Positions 40,858 to 50,338 of a DNA stretch of 64,000 nt are shown here, one piece after another. Made by a program: the position numbers and the translations under genes. Under the pieces are notes generated by a model. The model saw only the letters and a program-made list of their open reading frames with translations, made no database searches and had not been told where the DNA came from. This DNA comes from Kaistia granuli DSM 23481 (lineage in GTDB: Bacteria > Pseudomonadota > Alphaproteobacteria > Rhizobiales > Kaistiaceae): contig NZ_AQYH01000010.1 of assembly GCF_000380505.1 (NCBI RefSeq), positions 124,001 to 188,000 on the forward strand, in the 5' to 3' direction. Each line of letters begins with the position of its first letter. The stretch's first letter is position 1.

Positions 40858-43848
40858 ATGGCTGCACGCATATCACGATCGACGGCGGAGCCGGCCGGTC
40901 GACCGCTTGCCGCCGCCATCAGCGCTGAGCTCCGGCCGCCCAAGGCGGCGCGCGTCCGCGCCATCCTCGGCGATCTGCAGTCGGCGGCGAAGGAAGCGGA
41001 TGCCGGACCGGCGCTGGCCGAACTGCTGCAGGGGCAGGCAGGGCTGGGCCCGTTCCTGGCCGCCGTCTTCGATGCCTCGCCCTTCCTGCGCCAGATTGCG
41101 CTCGACGATCCCTCCCGATTCATCGGCATCCTCCGGGAGGACCCGGAGACCCGTTTCGCCCGCCTGATGGCGGACGTATCAGGGGCCTGGCGTGACACGG
41201 ACGAAGCGAGCCTGATGACGAGACTGCGTCAGGCTCGGGCCGAGGCGGCGCTGCTGGTCGGGCTCGCCGATCTCGGCGGCATCTGGACCGTCGACCGCGT
41301 CACCGGCGCGCTGACGACCTTTGCCGAGACGGCCGTCGCCGCCACGGTCGATTTCCTGCTCGCCGATGCGCATGCGGCCGGCAAGCTCGTCCTGCCGCAT
41401 CCGGAAACGCCGTCGCGCGATTCCGGATGGATCCTGCTCGGCATGGGCAAGTGCGGCGCCCGCGAGCTGAACTATTCGAGCGACATCGACCTGATCGTGC
41501 TGTTCGATCCGGAACGCGCCCGCCCGACCGATCGCGACGAGATCGGCGCGCTGTTCGTGCGGATGACCCGCCGACTGGTCAAGATCCTGCAGGAGCGGAC
41601 CAGCGACGGCTACGTCTTCCGCACGGATTTGCGGCTGCGGCCCGATCCGGGCTCGACCCAGGTCGCCATCTCGACGCCCGCGGCCTTCCTCTATTACGAG
41701 GCGAGCGGCCAGAACTGGGAACGCGCGGCCATGATCAAGGCGCGCCCTTTCGCCGGCGACATCGAGGCGGGCGTGTCCTTCCTGGCCGAGCTGGCGCCAT
41801 TCATCTGGCGCAAATATCTCGATTTCGCGGCGATTGCCGACATCCACTCGATCAAGCGCCAGATCCATGATCATCGCGGCCATGAACAGGTCGCCGTCGC
41901 CGGGCACAACATCAAGCTCGGCCGCGGCGGCATCCGCGAGATCGAGTTCTTCGTCCAGACGCAGCAGCTGATTGCAGGCGGCCGCGACCGCGAATTGCGG
42001 GGGCGGCGCACGCTCGACATGCTGGATATCCTCGCCGCCAAGGGCTGGATCGCGCCGGAGACGGCGGAGGAACTGGCGCGCTGCTACCGCTTCCTGCGCG
42101 CCATCGAGCACCGCCTGCAGATGATCGCCGACGAGCAGACCCATACGCTTCCCGAGACGGAGGATGGGCTGGAGGTCATCGCCCGGCTGATGGGCTACCG
42201 GACGGTGAAGGCCTTCTCCAAGGACCTGGTCGCGACGCTGGAGAAGGTGCGTGATCACTATATCCAGCTGTTTGAGGCGGCCCCGCCGCTTTCCTCCTCG
42301 CTCGGCAGCCTCGTTTTCACCGGCGACGACGAGGATCCGGAGACGGTGGCGACGCTGGCAAGCCTCGGCTACCGCAATCCGCGCGAGGTGAGCCGGACCA
42401 TCCGCGGCTGGCATTTCGGACGCTACGCGGCGATGCGTTCGGCCGCCGCGCGCGAACGGTTGACGGAAATCACGCCGGCCCTGCTCGAGGCGCTGTCGTC
42501 GACCGACAATGCCGACGCCGCCTTCAATGCCTTCGACCGGTTCCTCGCCCGCCTGCCGGCCGGAGTGCAGCTCTTCGCGTTGCTCGGCTCCAATCCCGGC
42601 CTGCTGAACCTGCTCACCACCATCATGGGCACGGCGCCGCGCCTGGCGGAGATCGTCACGGCGCGCCCGCATGTGCTCGACGCGGTGCTCGATCCCGCCT
42701 TCTTCGGGCGCCTGCCCGACAAGGAGACGCTCGCCGCGCGGCTCGACACCTCGCTGGCCGAGGCCGAGTCGCTGGAGGACGTGCTCGATCGCGCGCGCAT
42801 CTTCGGCAAGGAACAGGGCTTCCTGATCGGCGTGCGCGTGGTCGCCGGTTCGGTCGGCACCCGCGCGGCCGGCTTCGCCTATGCGGATCTCGCCGACCTG
42901 CTCGTCTCGACCCTGCTGGAGCATGTCCGCAAGGCGCTGGAGGCGCAGCACGGCACGATCCCGCAGAGCCGGATCGCGCTGCTGGCGATGGGCAAGTTCG
43001 GCGGCCGCGAGATGACGGCGTCGTCGGATCTCGACCTCATCCTGCTCTACGATTTCCCCGATAGCGAGACGGGCTCGAACGGTGCGCGGCCGCTCTCCGG
43101 CAGCCAGTACTTCGCGCGGCTGACGCAGCGCCTGATCGCGGCGATCTCCGCTCCGACGGCGGAAGGTTCGCTGTACGAGGTCGATTTCCGCCTGCGCCCC
43201 TCCGGCAATTCTGGGCCACTCGCCACCCACATCCGCTCCTTTGTCGAGTACCAGACCAAGGAGGCCTGGACGTGGGAGCACATGGCGCTGACGCGCGCGC
43301 GGCCGATCGGCGGCGATGCATCCCTGATCGCGGAATCGGTCGACAACATCCGCGCCATCCTGTCGACGCCGCATGACCCGAAGAAGGTGCTGCGCGACGT
43401 GCTGGAGATGCGGGCGCTGCTCGAGGTCGAGAAGTCGGCCGAAGGGCCGTGGGATCTGAAGCAGGTGCCCGGCGGGCAGATCGACATCGAATTCATCACC
43501 CAATATCTGCAGCTCGTGCATGGCGCCGAGCATCCAGACATCCTCGACGTCGAGACCGAAGTATCGCTGGCGGCGGCGTCCAGGGCCGGCCTGTTGCCGG
43601 CGACCGAGGCGGAGATCCTGCTGCCGGCGCTCCGGCTCTACCAGAAGCTGGTGCTGATCCTGCGCCTCAGCGTCGACGGCCCGTTCAATCCGGCGGAAGC
43701 GCCGCGCGGCCTGCTCGGCCTGTTGTCGCGGGCCGGCGAACTGCCCGACTTCGCTACCCTCGACGCCCATGTCCAGGCGACGCAGAAGGATGTCCGCGCC
43801 GCCTTCGAGCGCATCATCGGCAAGGTGCGAAAGAGCAAGAAGGCCTAG
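40858..43848 (+). CDS. glnE: Bifunctional glutamine-synthetase adenylyltransferase/adenylyl-removing enzyme
   Basis: A 996-residue GlnE. Two nucleotidyltransferase domains are visible: the N-terminal adenylyl-removing domain with NYSSDIDLIVLFD (about 203-215), and the C-terminal adenylylating domain with TASSDLDLILLYD (about 720-732). Helical bundles follow each (GRGGIREIEFFVQ; PGGQIDIEFITQY). It adds or removes AMP on glutamine synthetase according to PII state and nitrogen supply. AAGGA precedes the ATG at 40858. Length is normal for the family. It is convergent with pleC. Confidence 0.96.
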   Translation: MAARISRSTAEPAGRPLAAAISAELRPPKAARVRAILGDLQSAAKEADAGPALAELLQGQAGLGPFLAAVFDASPFLRQIALDDPSRFIGILREDPETRFARLMADVSGAWRDTDEASLMTRLRQARAEAALLVGLADLGGIWTVDRVTGALTTFAETAVAATVDFLLADAHAAGKLVLPHPETPSRDSGWILLGMGKCGARELNYSSDIDLIVLFDPERARPTDRDEIGALFVRMTRRLVKILQERTSDGYVFRTDLRLRPDPGSTQVAISTPAAFLYYEASGQNWERAAMIKARPFAGDIEAGVSFLAELAPFIWRKYLDFAAIADIHSIKRQIHDHRGHEQVAVAGHNIKLGRGGIREIEFFVQTQQLIAGGRDRELRGRRTLDMLDILAAKGWIAPETAEELARCYRFLRAIEHRLQMIADEQTHTLPETEDGLEVIARLMGYRTVKAFSKDLVATLEKVRDHYIQLFEAAPPLSSSLGSLVFTGDDEDPETVATLASLGYRNPREVSRTIRGWHFGRYAAMRSAAARERLTEITPALLEALSSTDNADAAFNAFDRFLARLPAGVQLFALLGSNPGLLNLLTTIMGTAPRLAEIVTARPHVLDAVLDPAFFGRLPDKETLAARLDTSLAEAESLEDVLDRARIFGKEQGFLIGVRVVAGSVGTRAAGFAYADLADLLVSTLLEHVRKALEAQHGTIPQSRIALLAMGKFGGREMTASSDLDLILLYDFPDSETGSNGARPLSGSQYFARLTQRLIAAISAPTAEGSLYEVDFRLRPSGNSGPLATHIRSFVEYQTKEAWTWEHMALTRARPIGGDASLIAESVDNIRAILSTPHDPKKVLRDVLEMRALLEVEKSAEGPWDLKQVPGGQIDIEFITQYLQLVHGAEHPDILDVETEVSLAAASRAGLLPATEAEILLPALRLYQKLVLILRLSVDGPFNPAEAPRGLLGLLSRAGELPDFATLDAHVQATQKDVRAAFERIIGKVRKSKKA

Positions 43849-43890
43849 CCACACGTCCCAGGCAGGCGGCTTTCCGTCCCGGGCCGTTGG

Positions 43891-46293
43891 CTAGCGGGAC
43901 GGTTCGGCGGAGGCGCCGAGCCGCAGGGCCACGCCGGCCGAGGCGCCGGTCGGCGGCTCCTGCTGCGCCGTCTGCATCAGCGGCAAGCGGATCGAGACGA
44001 TCGTGCCCTTGCCCTCCTGGCTGCGGATGCGCATCGCGCCGCCATGCAGCTCCGCCAGCGAGCGGGTGATGGCGAGGCCGAGGCCCGAGCCCTTGTGGCT
44101 CTTGGTGAACTGGTTCTGCACCTGCTCGAAAGGCTTGCCGAGCTTCTTCAGCGCTTCCTTCGGAATGCCGATGCCATTGTCCTCGATGGTCAGGGTCACG
44201 GCGCTGCCGATCTTGCGCGCGCGGACGCTGATATGGCCGTTCTCCGGCGTGAACTTGACGGCATTCGACAGAAGGTTGAGCACCATCTGCTTGACCGCGC
44301 GGCGGTCGGCGTGGAGCGACAGCGTATCCTCGAGATCGGCTTCGATCGTCACCTTGCGCGCCGCCGCTTCCGGCGTCATCACGCGGGCGGCCTCGTCGAC
44401 GATCTGGTCCAGCATGAGCGGCTCCATGTCGAGTGTCATGCGGCCGGCTTCGATCCGCGCCATGTCGAGCACGTCGTTGATGACGTTCAGCAGGAAATTG
44501 CCGCTGGCGTTGATGTCCTGGCAGTACTCGCCGTATTTCGGCGAGCCGAGCGGTCCGAACAGGCCCGACTGCATGATCTCCGAGAAGCCGATGATGGCGT
44601 TGAGCGGCGTGCGCAGTTCGTGGCTGATATTGGCGAGGAATTCGGACTTGGTGCGGTTGGCCGCTTCGGCGCGGTCCTTCTGCTCCGAATATTTCTCGGC
44701 GAGATCGACCATCTCCTGCGCCTGCTGCTCCAGCTTCTGGCGCGACTGGCGGAGGTCGGCGATGGTGGCCATCAGGCGGCGCTCGCCGTCGATCAGCTTT
44801 TCCTCGTGGCGCTTGATGGTCGTGATGTCGGTGCCGACGGAGACGAAGCCGCCATCCTTGGTGCGACGTTCGCTGATCTGCAGCCAGCGGCCGTCATTGA
44901 GCTGCGCCTCGAACGAGCGGGCGCCTTCCTCGGCGCGGCCCTCGGTCGGGATCTGCGCCCGCACGACCGGCTGGTGGCCGGCGGCGATGACTTCGGCATA
45001 GGGGGTGCCAGGCTGCAGCACGGAATCCGGAATACCGTGCAATTGCTGGTACTTGGAATTGCACATGACGAGCCGGTTTTCGGTGTCCCAGAGCACGAAG
45101 GCTTCCGAGATCGTCTCGATGGCGTCGCGCAGGCGGATGTCGGCGGTGCGCGAGCTCTCGGCCAGCCGCATCTGCTCGGTGACGTCGACGGCGATGCCGA
45201 TCAGGTGGGGCTCGGTGCCGTCCGCATCGACCAGCTCGACCCGGATGCGCAGCCAGACATAGCTGCCATCGGCTTTGCGCATGCGGAACATGCGGTCGAC
45301 GGTGGTCTCGTTCGCCTCGTAGAGGGCTTCGACCAGGTTCATCAGGTCGCCGTCTTCGGGATGGACGAGATCGTTGACCTCGCCGAAGCCAAGCAGCGAG
45401 TCCCGTGGCGCCATGCCCACAAGCTCGAACATGGACTTCGACCAGAACAGGCGGCCTCGCGCGACGTCCCAGTCCCACAGACCGCAACGGCCGCGGCGGA
45501 GCGCCGTGTCGAAGCGGTCATAGGTCTCCTGATAGATGATGTCCGCTTCCTGGGCCCGGGCCGACTGCGAGAAATAGCCGTAGAGGATGACCAGCAGGAT
45601 GCCGCTGGTGCCGACGAACACGGACACGTTGAGCGATACGTCGGCGCGCCAGTCGCGATAGATGGCGGGCAGGGGGGTGGCGACCGCGACGAAGCCGAGC
45701 CGGCCGTTCAGGTGGCGCAGCGTCGCAAGCGCCGGCTGGTCGCCGTCGATGTTGACCTTGAGGACGCCGGCGCGGTCGCCGAAGATGACGAGCGGCTGCG
45801 CGCCCGTGATGACCTCGGTGAAGCTGCGGTCTTCCTCCGCTCCCGAGCGTGGCGCGGTTGCCAGCACGCGGCCCGTCGCGTCGGCGACATAGACGCGCTG
45901 GCCGCTATTGGCAGCGCTCTGCGGCAGGGCGTTGTCGAGCGCGTTCTGGACGGCCATCTGGTAGCGATCGGTCGGCAGCGTCGGCTCGACCTGGTCGAAC
46001 GACTGCGCGAGATAGCTCGCGACCATGCCCATCATGTCGCGCGCCTGGTTCTCGCGCTCCATGCGGAGGTCGTAGAGCTGCATGAAGCGCGCGAGCGCGA
46101 CGATCAGCAGGAAGATGATGATGAGGACGGGAATGCAGCGCCGCAGGATCGGCTCGGACGAGACGAGCTTCTCATAGGCCGGCTTGGCCAGCAGTTTCGC
46201 GTGACCTTTGATCATCTGCTTGCGTCGAAACAACATCCCGGCGATAGGCATGCGCTCGCTCGCAGACGCACTGGCTGTTTCTGCCCGCGCCAT
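43891..46293 (-). CDS. pleC: PAS-containing membrane histidine kinase, PleC-like
   Basis: An 800-residue kinase. Membrane helices lie at about 54-72 and 218-240 around a periplasmic sensor. PAS domains are at about 260-385 and 395-505. The HisKA domain reads FLANISHELRTPLNAIIGFS followed by GPLGSPKYGEYCQDI, a hallmark of the PleC/DivJ/PdhS subgroup. ATPase motifs are NLLSNAVKFT and GSGLGLAIT. PleC acts on DivK/PleD at the cell pole. The glnE-pleC neighbourhood agrees with rhizobia as I recall it. No receiver domain is fused. CAGGGGG precedes the start. Confidence 0.78.
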   Translation of the reverse strand: MARAETASASASERMPIAGMLFRRKQMIKGHAKLLAKPAYEKLVSSEPILRRCIPVLIIIFLLIVALARFMQLYDLRMERENQARDMMGMVASYLAQSFDQVEPTLPTDRYQMAVQNALDNALPQSAANSGQRVYVADATGRVLATAPRSGAEEDRSFTEVITGAQPLVIFGDRAGVLKVNIDGDQPALATLRHLNGRLGFVAVATPLPAIYRDWRADVSLNVSVFVGTSGILLVILYGYFSQSARAQEADIIYQETYDRFDTALRRGRCGLWDWDVARGRLFWSKSMFELVGMAPRDSLLGFGEVNDLVHPEDGDLMNLVEALYEANETTVDRMFRMRKADGSYVWLRIRVELVDADGTEPHLIGIAVDVTEQMRLAESSRTADIRLRDAIETISEAFVLWDTENRLVMCNSKYQQLHGIPDSVLQPGTPYAEVIAAGHQPVVRAQIPTEGRAEEGARSFEAQLNDGRWLQISERRTKDGGFVSVGTDITTIKRHEEKLIDGERRLMATIADLRQSRQKLEQQAQEMVDLAEKYSEQKDRAEAANRTKSEFLANISHELRTPLNAIIGFSEIMQSGLFGPLGSPKYGEYCQDINASGNFLLNVINDVLDMARIEAGRMTLDMEPLMLDQIVDEAARVMTPEAAARKVTIEADLEDTLSLHADRRAVKQMVLNLLSNAVKFTPENGHISVRARKIGSAVTLTIEDNGIGIPKEALKKLGKPFEQVQNQFTKSHKGSGLGLAITRSLAELHGGAMRIRSQEGKGTIVSIRLPLMQTAQQEPPTGASAGVALRLGASAEPSR

Positions 46294-46483
46294 CTCGGCC
46301 CCCTGATATCCGCTATCATCGGGCCAGTCCCTTGCCCCGAATCACCCCCATTTGAATCGACGCGAATCACAAAGTCCAGACGGCATTAGGGTTTCGTTAA
46401 GCATAATTTTCGGGGCACGTCAGGGTTGGGCCCCGACGCGCTTTTCTCGTGCCGAAAGCGGCTGAATTGCTGGCTTTTGACGC

Positions 46484-49129
46484 TCAGGCGAGCGTGCGGG
46501 TGACGATATCGCGGGTGTCGGGCGAGAGGTTGTCGGCCCGCGCGATTCGCCGTAGCGCCGCCTCGGCATGGCCGCGCCGGATCGGCTCCAGAGCGCGCCA
46601 CGACCGGAAGCTGACCAGAAGCCGCGACGTCGTCTGCGGGTTGCGCTTGTCGAGGTCGAGCGCGAAGTCGGCCAGGAACTCGTAGCCGGCGCCGTCGACG
46701 CGGTTGAACTGGGTCTGGTTGGCGCCGGCGAAGCTGCCGACAAGGGCCCGGATCCGGTTCGGATTGTTGGCCGAATAGGAGGGATGGCGCAGCAGCGACT
46801 GCACCCGCTCGAGCGTCTCGGAGGACGGGACCGTCGCCTCGAGCATCAGCCACTTGTCGAGCACGAGCGCGTCGTCGGCATAGCGATCGTGGAAGGCCTT
46901 CAGGACCGCGCGCCGTTCCGGCAGGGCGGCTTGCGACAGGATGCCGACGGCGGCCAGCCGGTCGGTCATGTTGTTGGCCGTCTCGAAATGGCGCAGTGCC
47001 TGGGCGACCGCATCCTGCGAGCGGGTGGCGACCATCAGGTCGAGCACGGTGTTGCGCAGGGCCCGGCGACCGGCGCTGCCGGCATCCGGCGAATAGGTGC
47101 CGACATCCTCCGAGAGCGCCGCGTAGCGAGGCTGCAGGCGATCCTGCAGCCCGGTGGCGATCGCCAGCCGCAGCGCGCGGCGCGCCGCGGCGATCGCGTC
47201 CGGATCGACGTCGTGTCTCAGTTCGCGGGCGATATCCGCCTCGCTCGGCAGTTGCAGAACCTGGGCCCGGAAGGCCGGTTCCAGCAAGTCGTTGTCGAGC
47301 ACGTCGCCGAGCGCCTCGATCAGGGCCGGCTCGACGCTCGGCGCGCTGCCCTTCGCCTGTGCCGCGGTACCGGCGATCAGGTTGCGCATCGCCAGCGTCT
47401 GTGCCGCCTGCCAGCGATTGAATGCATCATTGTCTGCCCGGACCTGGAACAGGAGGTCGGCCGTCGAGATGTCGATGGCCAGGCGGACGGGAGCGGAAAA
47501 GCCGCGCAGCAGCGAGGGCACCGGCCGCGCGCCGACGCCCTCGAAGGTCAGCGTCTGGCTCGCCTCGGTCAGGTGGATCACGTCGTTTTCGACGCGCCCG
47601 CCGCTGACCGTCTCGTAGCCGAGATCTTCGCCGTTCGGGCCCATCAGGCCGAACCGGATCGGCGTGTGCATCGGCCGCTTCAGGGTTTGCCCGGGCGTCG
47701 GCGGCACGCTCTGCGTGAGGGACAGGCGATAGGTCCTGGCGTCCGCGTCATACTCGCCCTTGGCGACGATCTGCGGCGTGCCGGCCTGCGAGTACCAGAG
47801 ATGGAACTGGGCGAGGTCGACGCCGGCGGCGTCGGCGAAGCTGGCGAGGAAATCCTCCACCGTCGCCGCCTCGCCGTCATGGCGTTCGAAATAGAGATCC
47901 ATGCCCTTCCGGAAATCGTCGGGGCCGAGGATCGTCTTCAGCATGCGCACGACCTCGGCGCCCTTCTCATACACGGTCGGCGTGTAGAAGTTGCTGATTT
48001 CATGATAGATTTCGGGCCGGACCGGGTGGGCGAGCGGGCCGCCATCCTCGGGAAACTGTCGCGCCTGCAGCGTGCGCACGTCGGCGATCCGCTTGACCGC
48101 GCGCGAGCGCATGTCGGACGAGAATTCCTGATCGCGGAAAACCGTCAGGCCTTCCTTCAGGCAGAGCTGGAACCAGTCGCGGCAGGTGATGCGGTTGCCG
48201 GTCCAGTTGTGAAAATATTCATGCGCGATCACACCCTCGACATTGGCGTAGTCGGCGTCCGTCGCAGTGTCGGGGTCAGCCAGAACATACTTGTCGTTGA
48301 AGATGTTGAGGCCCTTGTTCTCCATCGCCCCCATGTTGAAATCCGACACGGCGACGATGACGAAGATGTCGAGGTCGTATTCGAGCCCGAAGACGTCCTC
48401 ATCCCACTTCATCGACCGCTTCAGCGCGTCCATCGCATAGGCGCAGCGCGCTTCCTTGCCGTGCTCGCAATAGATGCGCAGCTCGACGTCGCGGCCCGAC
48501 ATGGTGCGAAAGCTGGCGGTGATCACGCCGAGGTCGCCGGCCACCATGGCGAACAGATAGGACGGCTTGGGGAAGGGGTCGTGCCAGACGGCGAAGTGCC
48601 GGCCGGTCCCGGGAATATCGCCGCTCTCGACCGGATTGCCGTTGGCGAGCAGGATCGGCGCGTCGAGCTTGGCCGCCTCGATCCGCGTCGTGTAGACGGC
48701 CAGCACGTCCGGCCGGTCGAGGAAATAGGTGATGCGGCGAAATCCTTCCGCCTCGCACTGCGTGCAATAGGTGCCGTTGCTGCGGTAGAGGCCCATCAGC
48801 TTGGTGTTGGCGTCGGCGTCGACCTCCGTCTCGATCTCGAGCGTGAAGGGCGCGTTCGGGACGCGGTGGAGCGTCAGCAGGTCGGGCGTGGCCGAATACT
48901 GGTCAGCCGGAACGGAGGCGCCGTCGAGCTTCAATCCCTTGAGGACCGTCTCGTCGCCGATGAGTTCCAGCTTGCCCTCGGCGGCTTCGTCCGTGTTCGG
49001 CCGGATGGCGAGCTTCGCCGTGACGCGCGTCGCCTTCGGCGCGAGCACGAAATTCAGATCGACCGTGTCGATGGTAAAGGCCGGGGCGCGGTAATCCTCG
49101 AGCCGGAAGGCGGCGGCGTCGGTCTTCAT
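46484..49129 (-). CDS. pepN: Aminopeptidase N
   Basis: An 881-residue M1 metallopeptidase of the E. coli PepN type. The exopeptidase motif is NMGAMENKGLN (about 265-275) and the zinc site HEYFHNWTGNR with a downstream glutamate in LKEGLTVFRDQEF. The C-terminal helical domains are complete (DUF3458). It removes N-terminal residues from peptides in the cytosol. The start at 49129 follows GGGAG. It is upstream of pleC in the same direction with 190 bp between them, and divergent from the copper genes. Confidence 0.95.
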   Translation of the reverse strand: MKTDAAAFRLEDYRAPAFTIDTVDLNFVLAPKATRVTAKLAIRPNTDEAAEGKLELIGDETVLKGLKLDGASVPADQYSATPDLLTLHRVPNAPFTLEIETEVDADANTKLMGLYRSNGTYCTQCEAEGFRRITYFLDRPDVLAVYTTRIEAAKLDAPILLANGNPVESGDIPGTGRHFAVWHDPFPKPSYLFAMVAGDLGVITASFRTMSGRDVELRIYCEHGKEARCAYAMDALKRSMKWDEDVFGLEYDLDIFVIVAVSDFNMGAMENKGLNIFNDKYVLADPDTATDADYANVEGVIAHEYFHNWTGNRITCRDWFQLCLKEGLTVFRDQEFSSDMRSRAVKRIADVRTLQARQFPEDGGPLAHPVRPEIYHEISNFYTPTVYEKGAEVVRMLKTILGPDDFRKGMDLYFERHDGEAATVEDFLASFADAAGVDLAQFHLWYSQAGTPQIVAKGEYDADARTYRLSLTQSVPPTPGQTLKRPMHTPIRFGLMGPNGEDLGYETVSGGRVENDVIHLTEASQTLTFEGVGARPVPSLLRGFSAPVRLAIDISTADLLFQVRADNDAFNRWQAAQTLAMRNLIAGTAAQAKGSAPSVEPALIEALGDVLDNDLLEPAFRAQVLQLPSEADIARELRHDVDPDAIAAARRALRLAIATGLQDRLQPRYAALSEDVGTYSPDAGSAGRRALRNTVLDLMVATRSQDAVAQALRHFETANNMTDRLAAVGILSQAALPERRAVLKAFHDRYADDALVLDKWLMLEATVPSSETLERVQSLLRHPSYSANNPNRIRALVGSFAGANQTQFNRVDGAGYEFLADFALDLDKRNPQTTSRLLVSFRSWRALEPIRRGHAEAALRRIARADNLSPDTRDIVTRTLA

Positions 49130-49355
49130 CAGTGAGGTCTCCCGCGGCGACCGGCTTCGGATCAGCCAGTTCGGTCAGACTTTAATCTAGGGGCTTCGTC
49201 CGGGGCTCGCTATGGCAAAGCCGGAATTCCCCTGAAAGTCGGGAAACCATTCCGCCTCTGCTGCATCTATGCCAATGCGTCGCACTGGCCGGACGCGGGC
49301 GAGCTCTGTAACAATCAACGTGAGGTTCAGGCGTTTCGGGCCTGAAGGGGCGGCG

Positions 49356-49730
49356 ATGCGAGAGACCTGGCGACAGATCGCGGGAGAGATAGGCGGCGCC
49401 TTCGGCGTTCTCGCCGTGCTCATCCTTGTCCTGCTCGCCCCCGTCCATGCCAGCGCCGAGGCGCGGCTGGCGCTCGGCGACCGCAGCGGCCTGACCATTC
49501 TCTGCCTTCCGGCCGGCGAGCAAACCGACCCCGCCAAGGGCACGACCGTCAGCACCTGCGATCTCTGCGTGCTCGCCCAGGTCGCCAAGGCTTTCGGACC
49601 GGCGGCGTCCTTCCCGGTACCACAGCCGCTGCCTCCGGTTGCCTTCAGGGTGCTTCCCGTCGCCCACACGGCCGATGCCGGGGCGGCGCTGATCTTCCTT
49701 CCCGACGCACGCGGACCACCGCTCGCCTGA
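49356..49730 (+). CDS. DUF2946-like copper-associated protein
   Basis: A 124-residue protein with one N-terminal hydrophobic segment (about 15-36, ending HASA) and cysteines in LTILCLPAG and STCDLCVLAQ. Short cysteine-bearing DUF2946 proteins often precede YcnI and CopC/CopD genes, as here, and are thought to handle copper in the periplasm. Start at 49356 after GAAGGGGCGGCG. Family placement is by motif and position. Confidence 0.6.
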   Translation: MRETWRQIAGEIGGAFGVLAVLILVLLAPVHASAEARLALGDRSGLTILCLPAGEQTDPAKGTTVSTCDLCVLAQVAKAFGPAASFPVPQPLPPVAFRVLPVAHTADAGAALIFLPDARGPPLA

Positions 49731-49816
49731 AATCGCCGGCCGTCCGATCGACGGCCGTCTTGCGCCGGTGCTGGCCAAGCCCCGGCAATGCATTGCGATT
49801 TTTCAGGTGACTTTTC

Positions 49817-50335
49817 ATGAGCAAGCTTCTGTTCGCAGGCGCCGCCGGCGTCCTGCTTCTGTCCGTCTCCGCTGCCTCCGCCCATGTCACGCTCGCGACC
49901 CCGGAGACTAAGCTCGGGGCCAGCTACAAGGCTGTCCTTCAGGTCGGCCATGGCTGCGCCGGCTCGCCGACCGTTAAGCTGCGCGTGCAGATCCCCGAGG
50001 GGGTCATCAACGTCAAGCCGCAGCCGAAGCCCGGCTGGACGCTCGAGACCGTCAAGGGCGCCTATGCCAAGACCTACGACCTCTGGGGCGCCAAGGTGTC
50101 GGAAGGGGTGAAGGAGATCGTCTGGTCGGGCGGCAGCCTGCCGGACGACTTCTATGACGAGTTCGCCTTCCGCACCTACCTGACCGCCGATCTGCCGGCG
50201 GGGCCGCTTTATTTCCCGGTCGTCCAGGAATGCGAGAAGGGCTCTGAGCGCTGGATCGAGATTCCGGCCGCCGGCAAGTCGGACGACGACTATGAGAGCC
50301 CGGCCCCGGCCGTGATCCTCTCGCCGAAGGGCTAA
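49817..50335 (+). CDS. YcnI family copper-binding protein (DUF1775)
   Basis: A 172-residue YcnI-type protein. A signal peptide (1-22, ending ASA) leaves a histidine as the first mature residue (HVTLATPETK), the ligand used by YcnI. The conserved tryptophan in PGWTLET, and FRTYLTADLPAGPLYFPVVQ, are present. It probably binds Cu(II) in the periplasm and passes copper to the CopC-CopD protein encoded 3 bp downstream. Confidence 0.92.
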   Translation: MSKLLFAGAAGVLLLSVSAASAHVTLATPETKLGASYKAVLQVGHGCAGSPTVKLRVQIPEGVINVKPQPKPGWTLETVKGAYAKTYDLWGAKVSEGVKEIVWSGGSLPDDFYDEFAFRTYLTADLPAGPLYFPVVQECEKGSERWIEIPAAGKSDDDYESPAPAVILSPKG

Positions 50336-50338
50336 GGA

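Noticed and set aside
41179-43854. An 891-codon open frame antisense to glnE
   Set aside because: It mirrors the glnE codon pattern (high-GC antisense frame), has a low-complexity Arg/Gly/Ala-rich product and no ribosome-binding site. glnE on the other strand has clear catalytic motifs.
44044-46389. A 781-codon open frame antisense to pleC
   Set aside because: The minus-strand frame has complete PAS, HisKA and ATPase motifs; the plus-strand translation is compositionally biased and unrecognisable.
46568-49135. An 855-codon open frame antisense to pepN
   Set aside because: Same high-GC antisense effect; pepN on the minus strand carries GAMEN and HEYFH motifs, and the plus-strand product matches no known domain.
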